Source: Micromonospora craniellae (GTDB lineage Bacteria; Actinomycetota; Actinomycetes; Mycobacteriales; Micromonosporaceae). From it: 64,000 nt of DNA. The position numbers were made by a program, and so were the translations under genes. This document shows, piece by piece, positions 34,633 to 43,540 of this stretch. The stretch lies in assembly GCF_014764405.1 (NCBI RefSeq), contig NZ_CP061725.1, forward strand, positions 1,736,001 through 1,800,000. Direction: 5' to 3'. Positions within the stretch are counted from its first letter, which is position 1. Each line of letters begins with the position of its first letter. A model generated the notes under the pieces. That model was not told the DNA's origin. It saw only the letters and a list, made by a program, of their open reading frames with translations, and searched no databases.

Positions 34633-37182
34633 TCAGGAGCCGACGTGACCGTACGCAGTCGTACGCCTACGAGCCGGGCGGCCCGCTGCCGCCGCGATCG
34701 CCCGCAGTTGCTCCTCGGTCCGCGCCGAGCCGTTGCCGGAGCCGGCCATCCGCGAGATGGTCTCCTCCATCAACGTGCCGCCCAGGTCGTTGCAGCCGCT
34801 GCGGAGCATCTCCGCCGTGCCCTCGTCGCCCAGCTTCACCCAGGAGCACTGGATGTTGTCGATCCGGCCGTGCAGCAGTACCCGGGCCATCGCGTGCACC
34901 ACCCGGTTCTCCCGCCAGGTCGGCCCGGGACGGGCGATGCCGGCCAGATAGATCGGGGCGTTGGTGTGCACGAAGGGCAGCGCCACGAACTCGGTGAACC
35001 CGCCGGTGCGGTCCTGCACGCCGGCCAGCACCCGGAAGTGCGCCAACCACTGCCCGGGATGGTCCACGTGGCCGTACATCATCGTGGAGCTGGACCGGAT
35101 GCCCAGCTCGTGGGCGGTGCTGACCACCTCGACCCAGGCGGCGGTCGGCAGTTTGCCCTTGGTCAGCACCCAGCGCACCTCGTCGTCGAGGATCTCCGCC
35201 GCCGTGCCCGGGATGGTGTCCAGCCCGGCCTCACGCAGCCCGGACAGCCACTCCTTGACCGGCACACCGGCCTTCGCGGCAGCGGTGGCGATCTCCATCG
35301 GGGAGAAGGCGTGCACGTGCATCTGAGGCACCCGCGCCTTGATCGCCCGGACCAGGTCGGGGTAGATGGTGACCGGCAGCTTCGGGTCGATGCCGCCCTG
35401 GATGCAGACCTCGCCGGCACCGGCCTCCCACGCCTGGAGCGCCCGGTCGGCGACCTGCTCCACCGACAGCCGGTACGCGTCGGCGTCCCGCTCCCGCTGG
35501 GCGAAGGCACAGAACCGGCAGCCCACGTAGCAGACGTTGCTGAAGTTGATGTTGCGGTTGACGACGTAGGTGACGTCGTCGCCGACCGCGTCCCGGCGCA
35601 GCTCGTCGGCGCTGCGGCAGAGCTGGTCCAGGGCCGGGCCGTCCGCGCCGAACAACGCCAGCGCGGCGTCGGCGTGCCGGGGTTCCAGCAACGCCGCCGG
35701 GTTCTCGGCGACCAGCCGCAGCCCGGCCCGCAGGTCAGCGTCGCCGGAGCCGGCGGCAGCCGACCGACCGGCCCCCGGAGACGGGCCGGCGTCCGACGGC
35801 GGTACGGCGACCTTGGCCGCCACCTCCGACCAGTCCCCGTAGACGTGGTCGAAGTCCCCCCGCCGATCCTCGGTACGCCCCGTGAGGTCGATGCCGACGT
35901 GCAGGTCGGTCCGCCCGCCGAAGGTCTCGTCCGGCTCCTGCCAGGGGCGGCCGACCGGACGGGCCGACTCCACGGCGAGCCCGGTCACCGGCTCGGCGAG
36001 CGCGGTGACGTGCGGCAGCAGGCGCGGATCCAGCCACGGCTCACCGGCAAGGACGTACTCCGGGTAGACGGTCAGCCGCTCGCGCAGCTCGAACCCGGCG
36101 GCGGCGGTACGCGCCGCCAACTCGTCAAGCTGCGGCCACGGACGTTCCGGGTTGACGTGATCGGGGGTCACCGGTGAGACGCCACCCCAGTCGTCGATGC
36201 CGGCCCGCAGCAGCAGGTCGTACTCACCGGCGATCAGGTTCGGCGGCGCCTGGATGCGGGCCTTCGGGCCGAGCAGCAGCCGGGCCACCGCGACGGTGGC
36301 CGCCAGGTCGTGCAGTTCCGCGTCCGGCATCCCGCGCATCGCGGTGTCCGGCTTGGCGCGGAAGTTCTGCACGATCACCTCCTGGAGGTGGCCGTACTCC
36401 CGGTGCGCCCGCCGGATGGCGAAGATCGCGTCCACCCGCTCGGCGGGCGTCTCGCCGATGCCGATCAGGATGCCGGTGGTGAACGGGACCCCGACCCGGC
36501 CGGCGTCGTCGAGCACCCGCAACCGCACCGCCGGTTCCTTGTCGGGCGAGCCGTAGTGCGGGCCACCCGGCTTCGACCAGAGCCGCGTCGCGGTGGTCTC
36601 CAGCATCATCCCCATGCTGGGCGCGACCGGCTTGAGCCGGTGCAGCTCCGACCAGGAGAGCACGCCCGGGTTCAGGTGCGGCAGCAGGCCGGTCTCCTCC
36701 AGCACCGCCACCGCGCAGGCCCGCAGATAGTCCAGGGTGGACTCGTAGCCTCGCTCGTCCAGCCACTGCCGGGCCGCCGGCCAGCGCTCCTCCGGCCGGT
36801 CACCGAGGGTGAACAGCGCCTCCTTGCAGCCCTGGGCCGCACCGGCGCGGGCGATGGCGAGCACCTCGTCGCGGTCGAGGAAGGCCGCCGGCAACCGGTG
36901 CGGCACCGTGGCGAACGTGCAGTAGTGGCAGCGGTCCCGGCAGAGCCGGGTCAACGGGACGAAGACCTTCTTCGAGTACGTGACCACGCCCGGCCGGCCG
37001 GCGTCACGCAGGCCGGCGTCACGGATCGCCCCGGCGATGTCGAGCAGTTCCGTGAGGGCGGCGCCACGGGCGCCCAGCAGTACGGACGCCTCGTCGACGT
37101 CGAGCGCCCGGCCGGTGGCGGCCCGACGCAGGGCCCGCCGCACGCCCGCCTCCGCAGGCCCAGGCTCGCTGCGATCAACCAT
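34633..37182 (-). CDS. fbiC: FO synthase, two-domain (CofG-CofH fusion)
   Basis: 849-aa radical-SAM enzyme making FO, the deazaflavin core of F420, from tyrosine and the ribityl-diaminouracil of riboflavin synthesis. The CofG half (about 1-400) has its cluster motif CRDRCHYCTF near residue 80. The CofH half (about 530-849) has CYVGCRFCAF near residue 560, preceded by VTYVVNRNINFSNV. The linker (about 470-510) is Pro/Gly/Ala-rich. Full length for actinobacterial FbiC. It stands alone on the minus strand, but cofD and cofE lie within 2 kb, so most F420 genes are here. Confidence 0.96.
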   Translation of the reverse strand: MVDRSEPGPAEAGVRRALRRAATGRALDVDEASVLLGARGAALTELLDIAGAIRDAGLRDAGRPGVVTYSKKVFVPLTRLCRDRCHYCTFATVPHRLPAAFLDRDEVLAIARAGAAQGCKEALFTLGDRPEERWPAARQWLDERGYESTLDYLRACAVAVLEETGLLPHLNPGVLSWSELHRLKPVAPSMGMMLETTATRLWSKPGGPHYGSPDKEPAVRLRVLDDAGRVGVPFTTGILIGIGETPAERVDAIFAIRRAHREYGHLQEVIVQNFRAKPDTAMRGMPDAELHDLAATVAVARLLLGPKARIQAPPNLIAGEYDLLLRAGIDDWGGVSPVTPDHVNPERPWPQLDELAARTAAAGFELRERLTVYPEYVLAGEPWLDPRLLPHVTALAEPVTGLAVESARPVGRPWQEPDETFGGRTDLHVGIDLTGRTEDRRGDFDHVYGDWSEVAAKVAVPPSDAGPSPGAGRSAAAGSGDADLRAGLRLVAENPAALLEPRHADAALALFGADGPALDQLCRSADELRRDAVGDDVTYVVNRNINFSNVCYVGCRFCAFAQRERDADAYRLSVEQVADRALQAWEAGAGEVCIQGGIDPKLPVTIYPDLVRAIKARVPQMHVHAFSPMEIATAAAKAGVPVKEWLSGLREAGLDTIPGTAAEILDDEVRWVLTKGKLPTAAWVEVVSTAHELGIRSSSTMMYGHVDHPGQWLAHFRVLAGVQDRTGGFTEFVALPFVHTNAPIYLAGIARPGPTWRENRVVHAMARVLLHGRIDNIQCSWVKLGDEGTAEMLRSGCNDLGGTLMEETISRMAGSGNGSARTEEQLRAIAAAAGRPARRRTTAYGHVGS

Positions 37183-37264
37183 CCGCCCAGCCTAGGCGCT
37201 GTCGCCGGGCGCACACCCCCCACGTGGGCAACCGCACCCGGCCGCCCGGCTCGTCGTACGCCCG

Positions 37265-38287
37265 TCAGACCGACTTGTCACCAGGGTCGATCCGCTGGGT
37301 GCGGTCGCCCTCGCCCGGCGGCGGCACCGCCTGGCCCGGCTCGGTGCCCTGGCGCGGGATGGTCTGGGTCGGGTCGGCCGACGGGGGCTGCCCGAACGGC
37401 GGCACCGCCGGTGAGGTCGGTGCCGGCGACTGCGGCGGCACGACCGGCTGGCCGTGCGGCGGCCAGGTGTGCGGGGCGGACGGCGGCCCACCGGGTGCCT
37501 GGCCCGCCACCGGCCACCCCGGCTGCTCCCCGCCCGGCTGACCGCCGGGGTACCCGCTCGGCTGCTGGCCACCGGGGTACCCGCTCGGCTGTTGTCCGCC
37601 CGGGTAGCCGGCGGGCTGGCCTCCGCCCGGGTAGCCGGCCTGGCCGGGGTAACCGCTGGGCTGCTCGCCACCGGGCCACCCACCGGCCGGACCGGGCTGC
37701 TGCTGCCACCCACCCGGGTAGCCACCGGGCTGTCCCTGGTTGCCCTGGATGCCCCAGCCCTGCTGCGGGGTGCCGTACAGGCCGGGCTCCTGCTTGGGCT
37801 TGGGCACGTGGTAGAGCCGCCGCCAGACGGTCCAGACCACGTACGCCGCCGCGCCGAACAACGCCACCCAGCCCGCCCGGGTGATGGCGCCGGTCAGGGC
37901 GTCGAAGATCTGCGCCTCGGCCAGCCGGCCGACCGTCCAGATCAGCAGCGTCAGGCCGCCGAGCACGACGCTGACCGCGTACTCGATCAGGGCCACCTGC
38001 GTGATCAGCTTCGCTTTCGCCACGACCGGGGCCAGATGGGTGGCGAGCAGCACCGCCAGCAGCGGCAGCACGATCGCCTCCAGCCCGAGGAAGGCGAAGA
38101 ACGCGCTGCCCGCCCGGCCGGTCACCGTGCTGTAGGCGCCCTGGGGCGTGATCAACCGGATCAGCGCGACGAAGAGGAAGACGGCGTTCGCGCCCAGAAG
38201 CACGAGGGCGACGAGTTCCCGAAGCGGCCCGGTCACCTGACGGGCCGGGGTCGGTTCGGTGGGCGGATGCTCCACGGGGCTGGTCAC
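37265..38287 (-). CDS. four-helix membrane protein with Gly/Pro repeat tail
   Basis: 340-aa protein. A short Pro-rich N-terminus is followed by four membrane helices (LVALVLLGANAVFLFVALI, AFFAFLGLEAIVLPLLAVLL, ALIEYAVSVVLGGLTLLIWT, AGWVALFGAAAYVVWTVW), then a cytoplasmic tail of about 170 residues built from GYPGG, QQPSGYPGG and similar repeats and rich in Gln and Pro. Such tails are common in actinobacterial membrane proteins and may mediate clustering. Divergent from cofD. Function unknown. Confidence 0.7.
   Translation of the reverse strand: MTSPVEHPPTEPTPARQVTGPLRELVALVLLGANAVFLFVALIRLITPQGAYSTVTGRAGSAFFAFLGLEAIVLPLLAVLLATHLAPVVAKAKLITQVALIEYAVSVVLGGLTLLIWTVGRLAEAQIFDALTGAITRAGWVALFGAAAYVVWTVWRRLYHVPKPKQEPGLYGTPQQGWGIQGNQGQPGGYPGGWQQQPGPAGGWPGGEQPSGYPGQAGYPGGGQPAGYPGGQQPSGYPGGQQPSGYPGGQPGGEQPGWPVAGQAPGGPPSAPHTWPPHGQPVVPPQSPAPTSPAVPPFGQPPSADPTQTIPRQGTEPGQAVPPPGEGDRTQRIDPGDKSV
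37500..37730 (-). repeat. degenerate tandem repeat encoding GYPGGQQPS-type units
   Basis: About eight imperfect 21-33-base units within the membrane protein gene, encoding SGYPGGQQP, AGYPGGGQP and similar. In-frame and coding; unit boundaries vary. Confidence 0.75.
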
Positions 38288-38385
38288 GAACTCTCCCTGA
38301 GGGCGAAAGCGGACAGATGCCGACGTGAGCCTAGTCTCCCCGGACGACTGGCTGACGAAGGCGTCACGTAGGCGAGGATGGGCTG

Positions 38386-39348
38386 ATGCGTGTCGTGGTT
38401 CTGACCGGGGGAATCGGGGGTGCCCGGTTCCTGCTCGGTGTGCGGGCCTACGCCCGTGAGGTGGGCGCCGAGGTGACCGCCGTGGTCAACGTCGGCGACG
38501 ATCTGCGCCTGCACGGGCTCCGGGTCTGCCCGGACCTGGACAGCGTCCTGTACTCCCTCGGCGGCGGGGCCGACCCCGAGCGCGGCTGGGGCCGGACCGG
38601 CGAGAGCTGGACGGTCAAGACCGAACTGGCCGCGTACGGCGCCGAGCCGAGCTGGTTCGGGCTGGGCGACAAGGACCTGGCCACCCACCTGGTACGCACC
38701 ACCATGCTCGACGCCGGATATCCGCTGCACCAGGTCACCGACGCGTTGGCGACCCGCTGGCAGCCCGGCGTACGCCTGCTGCCGGCGACCGACGACCGCC
38801 TGGAGACACACGTGGTGGTGACCCCGCCCGACGACGCCGGCGGCGACGGGCAGCGGGCGATCCACTTCCAGGAATGGTGGATCCGGTACCGGGCCCAGCT
38901 GCCGACGCACCGGTTCGTCTTCGTCGGCGCGGAGGCCGCGAAGCCGGCACCCGGCGTGACGGAGGCGATCGCCGGTGCCGACGTGGTGCTGGTGGCGCCG
39001 AGCAACCCGGTGGTCAGCATCGCGCCGATCCTCGCCGTGCCCGGCGTGCGGGAGGCGCTGGCCGGCACTCCGGCACCGGTGGTCGGGGTGTCGCCGATCA
39101 TCGGTGGCGCCCCGGTGCGCGGCATGGCGGACCGCTGCCTGGCGGTGGTCGGCGTGCCGTGCAGTGCCGCCGGGGTCGGCGGGCTGTACGGGAGCCGGAC
39201 CACCGGTGGCCTGCTCGACGGATGGCTGGTCGCCGAGGAGGATGCGGGCACCCAGGTGCCGGACGTGACCGTACGCGCGGTGCCGCTGCGGATGACCGAC
39301 GAGGCGGCGACGGCGACGATGGTCCGCGCCGCAGTGGAGTTGACGTGA
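38386..39348 (+). CDS. cofD: 2-phospho-L-lactate (or phosphoenolpyruvate) transferase CofD/FbiA
   Basis: 320-aa CofD/FbiA. It transfers the phospho-carboxylate moiety from the guanylyl-activated donor to FO, giving (dehydro-)F420-0. The N-terminal loop VVLTGGIGGARFLLG and the NVGDDLRLHGLRVCPDLDSV region are diagnostic; also TELAAYGAEPSWFGLGDKDL, WWIRYRAQLPTHRFVFVGAE, VVLVAPSNPVVSIAPILAVP and SPIIGGAPVRGMADRCLAVV. In actinobacteria the donor is thought to derive from phosphoenolpyruvate. The stop overlaps the cofE start as GTGA. Confidence 0.95.
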   Translation: MRVVVLTGGIGGARFLLGVRAYAREVGAEVTAVVNVGDDLRLHGLRVCPDLDSVLYSLGGGADPERGWGRTGESWTVKTELAAYGAEPSWFGLGDKDLATHLVRTTMLDAGYPLHQVTDALATRWQPGVRLLPATDDRLETHVVVTPPDDAGGDGQRAIHFQEWWIRYRAQLPTHRFVFVGAEAAKPAPGVTEAIAGADVVLVAPSNPVVSIAPILAVPGVREALAGTPAPVVGVSPIIGGAPVRGMADRCLAVVGVPCSAAGVGGLYGSRTTGGLLDGWLVAEEDAGTQVPDVTVRAVPLRMTDEAATATMVRAAVELT

Positions 39349-40433
39349 GACTGGAGATCCTGCCGGTGCCGGGCATCGGCCACGTGACCGAGGGCGACGA
39401 CCTCGCGGCGCTGATCGGGGGCGCGGCACCGTGGCTGCGCGACGGCGATGTGCTGGTGGTGACCAGCAAGATCATCTCGAAGGCGGAGGGACGGCTGGTG
39501 GACGTACCGGCCGACGGCCCCGACCGGCAGGCCGCCCGGGACGAGGTGCTGGCCTCGGAGACGGTCCGGGTGGTGGCGTCGCGCGGCCCGACCCGGATCG
39601 TGCAGACCCGGCACGGCTTCGTGATGGCGGCGGCCGGCATCGACGCCTCGAACGTCGACAAGACCCGGCTGGTGCTGCTCCCCGAGGACCCGGACGCCTC
39701 GGCCCGCGCACTCCGGGCCGGCCTGCGAGCCCGCAACGGCGTGAACGTCGCCGTGATCATCAGCGACACCATGGGTCGGCCGTGGCGCAACGGGCTCACC
39801 GATGTCGCCCTCGGCGTGGCCGGGATGGACGCGATCCGGGACCACCGGGGCGAGGTCGACCCGTACGGCAACGAACTGGTGCTGACCCAGATGGCCGTGG
39901 TCGACGAACTGGCCGGCGCGGGTGAGCTGATCAAGGGCAAGTGTGACCAGATGCCGGTCGCGGTGGTCCGGGGCTACCTCACCGCCGGGCGGGACGACGA
40001 CGGCGACGGTGCCCGGGTCCTGGTCCGGGACGCGTCGATGGACCTGTTCTCGCTCGGCACCGCCGAGGCCCGGGCGGCCGGGCTGGCCGAGGCCGCGCAC
40101 CTGCCGGACCGCCCCGGCGAGGTACGGCCCGACCCGGCGGTGGTCGCCGCAGCGATCGCCTCGGTCATCGACGTCGTCGCGCCCGGCACGGTGTTCACCC
40201 AGGTCGTCGACGACGACGTACGCGCCGGCCTGGTCAACACCGTGCCCGGCTGGCCGGACCGTGCCACCGGCCTGGTGCTCTGCTCGCCGCCCACCCCGGT
40301 CGGCCCGGTCCAACTGGTCCGTTTCGGCACCGACGTGCAGCGACTGCGGACCGCCCTCGCGGCTCACCACGTCCCCACCCAACTACTCCCCCCGCCGCCG
40401 GCCACCACCGCTGCCGCCTCCCTGGCCCTCTGA
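39345..40433 (+). CDS. cofE: F420-0:gamma-glutamyl ligase (CofE/FbiB) lacking the reductase domain
   Basis: 362-aa F420 glutamyl ligase, adding the gamma-linked glutamate tail. CofE motifs: DGDVLVVTSKIISKAEGRLV, RIVQTRHGFVMAAAGIDASN, NVAVIISDTMGRPWRNGLTD, ALGVAGMDAIRDHRGEVDPY and KGKCDQMPVAVVRGYL. Mycobacterial FbiB is about 450 aa because a C-terminal nitroreductase-like domain reduces dehydro-F420-0. Here only about 100 residues follow the ligase and they lack the FMN-binding RRS(V)R-type start of that domain. GTG start, coupled to cofD. Confidence 0.93.
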   Translation: MRLEILPVPGIGHVTEGDDLAALIGGAAPWLRDGDVLVVTSKIISKAEGRLVDVPADGPDRQAARDEVLASETVRVVASRGPTRIVQTRHGFVMAAAGIDASNVDKTRLVLLPEDPDASARALRAGLRARNGVNVAVIISDTMGRPWRNGLTDVALGVAGMDAIRDHRGEVDPYGNELVLTQMAVVDELAGAGELIKGKCDQMPVAVVRGYLTAGRDDDGDGARVLVRDASMDLFSLGTAEARAAGLAEAAHLPDRPGEVRPDPAVVAAAIASVIDVVAPGTVFTQVVDDDVRAGLVNTVPGWPDRATGLVLCSPPTPVGPVQLVRFGTDVQRLRTALAAHHVPTQLLPPPPATTAAASLAL

Positions 40434-40460
40434 GGGCCCGACGCCGGTCCCCGCCAGTCA

Positions 40461-40476
40461 GGGGACGCCGGTCCCC
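40461..40476. terminator. hairpin GGGGAC-GCCG-GTCCCC
   Basis: Six-base arms and four-base loop in the 75-base gap between convergent cofE and the ArsR-like gene; flanked by degenerate direct copies of GACGCCGGTCC. Confidence 0.45.
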
Positions 40477-40508
40477 CGCCGGACGAGGGCCGACGTCGGT
40501 CCCGCCGG

Positions 40509-41498
40509 TCAGGGGTTGAGCAGGGCGCGCCCCAGCGGGGTGGGGGTGTGCAGGACGGTGTTGCGGTCGCGGTGGCTCACCAGCAGGCCGGCGTTGCGCA
40601 GCACGGCGGTGTGCTGGCTGGCCGCCGCCGCCGAGATGCGCAACCGTCGGGCCAGTTCCCCGGTGCTGCACCCGCCGTCGCTGGCGGCGAGCACCGCGGC
40701 CCGGGTCCGGCCGAGCAGCGCGGCCAGCGCCTTCCGGCCGGCGCCGGTCCCCTCGGCCACGCCGGCGACCAGCCCACCCAGCCGGTCCACCGGATAGACC
40801 AGGACCGGCGGCAGCTCCGGGTCGACCAGCGCCACCGGTGTCCTCGCACAGAAGAACGACGGCACCAGCAGCAGCCCCCGCCCCGACAGGTGCAGTTCCC
40901 GGCTGTTCGGATAGTCGGGGATGTGCAGTACGCCGGACTCCCAGCGCACACCCGGCCGCAGGGAGGTCAGCAAACCCTCGATCCCACCGTCGAGCATGGC
41001 CCGCGCCCGCCGGTTCCGGTCGGCGTCCACCGCCGCCTGGACCTGCTCCCAGTAGGGGCCGAGAGCCAGGTCACGGTAACGGGTCATGGCGTCGGTCAGC
41101 TCGTCCAGCGCGCGCGGCTCGCCCCGCGCGAGGGCCTCCGCCCCGGTGGGCACGCCCCGCCCGCTGGCCAGCCGGCTCAGATCGCGGTGCAGCAGCGTCG
41201 CGGGGGTGTGCCGCAGCGCCTCCATCCCGGCCTCGAACCCGCCCACGCTCTCGTACGGGGTGAGGAAGTCCGGGAAGTAGCCATGCGACGGGTTCACCGT
41301 CAGCAGCAACCGCAGGCCGTCGGCGTCATCCTGCCGGCGCAGGCCACGCATGACCTCACGCCGCCAACCGGCGAGCAGTGGGTCCCGGCTACGCCCGGGC
41401 AGCAGGTGCAGGCTCAGCACCACTTCCCAGATCGGATCCGCCGCCGGAGCAACTCTGGTCCGGAGGATGTCCTCGCCGGAGAAATGGATCTTCAGCAT
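40509..41498 (-). CDS. ArsR-like winged-helix regulator with large N-terminal domain
   Basis: 329-aa transcriptional regulator. The N-terminal ~240 residues (HFSGEDILRTRVAPAADPIW, EVVLSLHLLP, RRQDDADGLRLLLTVNPSHG, YFPDFLTP) form a conserved actinobacterial domain of unknown ligand, DUF5937-like. The C-terminal ArsR-type helix-turn-helix reads GCSTGELARRLRISAAAASQ followed by HTAVLRNAGLLVSHRDRNTV. The ATG at 41498 has GGGGAG seven bases upstream. Members are often autoregulatory or control drug efflux; no efflux gene is adjacent here. Confidence 0.85.
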   Translation of the reverse strand: MLKIHFSGEDILRTRVAPAADPIWEVVLSLHLLPGRSRDPLLAGWRREVMRGLRRQDDADGLRLLLTVNPSHGYFPDFLTPYESVGGFEAGMEALRHTPATLLHRDLSRLASGRGVPTGAEALARGEPRALDELTDAMTRYRDLALGPYWEQVQAAVDADRNRRARAMLDGGIEGLLTSLRPGVRWESGVLHIPDYPNSRELHLSGRGLLLVPSFFCARTPVALVDPELPPVLVYPVDRLGGLVAGVAEGTGAGRKALAALLGRTRAAVLAASDGGCSTGELARRLRISAAAASQHTAVLRNAGLLVSHRDRNTVLHTPTPLGRALLNP

Positions 41499-41817
41499 GG
41501 AACGACTCCCCGTCACCCGGCTGAGGGACGCCCGGCGACGCTTGGCACTCTACCTGGGACATACCGCCTTGGTCTGTTAAGCGTGGGCTAAAAGACCTCG
41601 ACTCCCACCACCCGGGTCCGCCATGCTCTGCGTGCCGCAGGGACAGCACGTGCCGCCCCTGCGGAGTCCGGAGCCGGGGGCAGGCACGGCCGGGTGGCAC
41701 TACACGAGGGTCTGCGGGCTCACCACTTCCGCAGGGGTGCCGCCCGGTCGTCAACCGTCCCGCCCCGCATCTCCCCTCCCACCCGCCCGTACGCTGTGCG
41801 GGACGGAAGGAGGGACC
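41499..41817. other. 319-base gap between the ArsR-like and NUDIX genes
   Basis: Contains divergent promoters that I cannot pin down and one inverted repeat, CCGCAGGG (41635-41642) with CCCTGCGG (41657-41664). A TACGCT hexamer at about 41790, ahead of the NUDIX ribosome-binding site, is a plausible -10. No gene is evident. Confidence 0.4.
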
Positions 41818-42432
41818 GTGCGGATGCCTCACGCAGCGGACGAGCGCACGCGGGCCCCGGAGGACGGCTGGCCCGCACTGCACGCCGACGCGTCGGCGAC
41901 CCTCTCCGGCTGGACGCCCACCAGCACGGACGCCGCAACCGCCCGGGCCCGTACCCTCGACCTGCTGACCGCCGGACCGGTCGCGATCAGCCGCGCGCAC
42001 CGGGCCGGGCACGTCACCGCCAGCGCCCTGCTGTTCGACGCGACCGGCACCCGGGTGCTGCTCTGCCTGCACCGCAAGTTCCACCGCTGGGTGCAGCTCG
42101 GCGGCCACTGCGAGTCGGGCGACCGGACGCTGGCCGGGGCCGCGCTCCGCGAGGCGACCGAGGAGTCCGGCATCACCGGGCTGCGGGTGGACCCGGTGCC
42201 GATCGACGTGGACGTGCACGAGGTCGGCTGCCAGGGCGGCTCCCTGCACCACGACGTACGCTTCGCCGTCTTCGCCCCGCCCGGCGCGGTGGAGACGGTC
42301 AGCGCGGAGTCCGAGGCGCTCGGCTGGTTCCCGCCGGAGCAGCTACCGCAACCGCTGGCCGGCGGGACCGCTCGGCTCATCCCGCCGGGACTGGCCGCGT
42401 TCAGACGAGCCGGTCCTCCCCCCGTGCCTTGA
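41818..42432 (+). CDS. NUDIX hydrolase
   Basis: 204-aa NUDIX protein. The Nudix box is present with one conservative change: GGHCESGDRTLAGAALREAT followed by EESGI, where the first Glu of the box is Asp. The upstream strand VTASALLFDATGTRVLLCLH leads to RKFHRWVQLGGH. It hydrolyses a nucleoside diphosphate linked to another group; the substrate cannot be read. AAGGAGG lies four bases before the GTG at 41818 and ten before an ATG at 41824, so either could be used. Its 3' end overlaps the end of manC on the opposite strand by 32 bases. Confidence 0.88.
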   Translation: MRMPHAADERTRAPEDGWPALHADASATLSGWTPTSTDAATARARTLDLLTAGPVAISRAHRAGHVTASALLFDATGTRVLLCLHRKFHRWVQLGGHCESGDRTLAGAALREATEESGITGLRVDPVPIDVDVHEVGCQGGSLHHDVRFAVFAPPGAVETVSAESEALGWFPPEQLPQPLAGGTARLIPPGLAAFRRAGPPPVP

Positions 42433-43492
42433 GTTCGTCCACGATCGCCTTGACGTCCTGGGCGCGCCCGCGCGGGCAGACCAGCAACGCGTCCGGCGTG
42501 TCGACCACGATCAGGTCGTGCACGCCGATGCCGGCCACCACGCGTCCGGACTGCGGCACCACCACACAGCCGCTGCTGTCGCGCAACAGCACCTCGGTCT
42601 TGACGTCCCCGCCGAGCACCACGTTGCCGTCGTCGTCGGTCGGCAGCACCTCACCGAGCGTGTGGAAGTCTCCCACGTCGTTCCAGCGGAAGTCGCCCGG
42701 CACAGTGGCGACCCGGCCGGCGCTCGCCGCGCCCTCCATCACCGCGTAGTCGACCGAGATCTTCGGCAACGTCGGCCAGACCGCGCCGAGCACGTCGTCC
42801 TGCTCGGGCGTGCCCCAGACGGCCGCGATCGCGGTCACCCCGGTGTGCAGGGCGGGCTGCTGGCGGGCCAGTTCGGCGAGGAACGCCGACACCCGCCAGA
42901 CGAACATGCCGGCGTTCCAGAGGTACCGGCCGGACCGCACGTACGCCTCGGCGACCTCGGCGTTCGGCTTCTCCTTGAACTCGACGACCGGACGCATCAG
43001 ACCGTCGCCCACCGGGTCGCCGGTCTGGAGGTACCCGTAACCGGTCTCCGCCCGGGTCGGGGTGATCCCGACGGTCATCAGCAGACCCTGCTCCGCGCCC
43101 CGGATCGCCGCCTGGACCGTCTCCACCCACTGCTGCGGCTGGCCGATGAGGTGGTCCGCCGCGAACGAGCCCATCACCGCGTCCGGGTCCCGCACCGCGA
43201 TCACCGCCGCAGCGAGCGCGATGGCCGCGCAGGAGTCACGCGGCGACGGCTCGATGAGGATGTTCTCCCCCGGAAGGCCGGTCAACTGGCGGGCCACCGC
43301 CGCGGCGTGCGCGGCCCCGGTGACCACCATGGTCCGCGCCGGGGTGGTCAGCGGCGACGCCCGCTCCACCGTCGCCTGGAGCAGTGACGCCGGGGTGCCG
43401 GTGAACGGGTGGAGGAACTTGGGGTGGCCGGAGCGGGACAGCGGCCACAACCTTGTGCCGCTGCCACCTGCCGGAATCACGACATAGATCAC
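42401..43492 (-). CDS. manC: mannose-1-phosphate guanylyltransferase
   Basis: 363-aa GDP-mannose pyrophosphorylase. The nucleotidyltransferase signature VIPAGGSGTRLWPLSRSGHP is at the N-terminus with KFLHPF just after. Further: NILIEPSPRDSCAAIALAAA, GSFAADHLIG, VEFKEKPNAEVAEAYV, YLWNAGMFVWRVSAFL and the active-site-proximal GDFRWNDVGDFHTLGEVL. It makes GDP-mannose from the product of the phosphomannomutase at 13.5-14.9 kb. No fused isomerase domain, so ManA (10.8-11.9 kb) supplies the first step. Confidence 0.95.
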   Translation of the reverse strand: MIYVVIPAGGSGTRLWPLSRSGHPKFLHPFTGTPASLLQATVERASPLTTPARTMVVTGAAHAAAVARQLTGLPGENILIEPSPRDSCAAIALAAAVIAVRDPDAVMGSFAADHLIGQPQQWVETVQAAIRGAEQGLLMTVGITPTRAETGYGYLQTGDPVGDGLMRPVVEFKEKPNAEVAEAYVRSGRYLWNAGMFVWRVSAFLAELARQQPALHTGVTAIAAVWGTPEQDDVLGAVWPTLPKISVDYAVMEGAASAGRVATVPGDFRWNDVGDFHTLGEVLPTDDDGNVVLGGDVKTEVLLRDSSGCVVVPQSGRVVAGIGVHDLIVVDTPDALLVCPRGRAQDVKAIVDELKARGEDRLV

Positions 43493-43540
43493 CTGGACAT
43501 CATGCCCGAACCGTCCGCCGCAGGTGCCGGGTTGCCGGCG

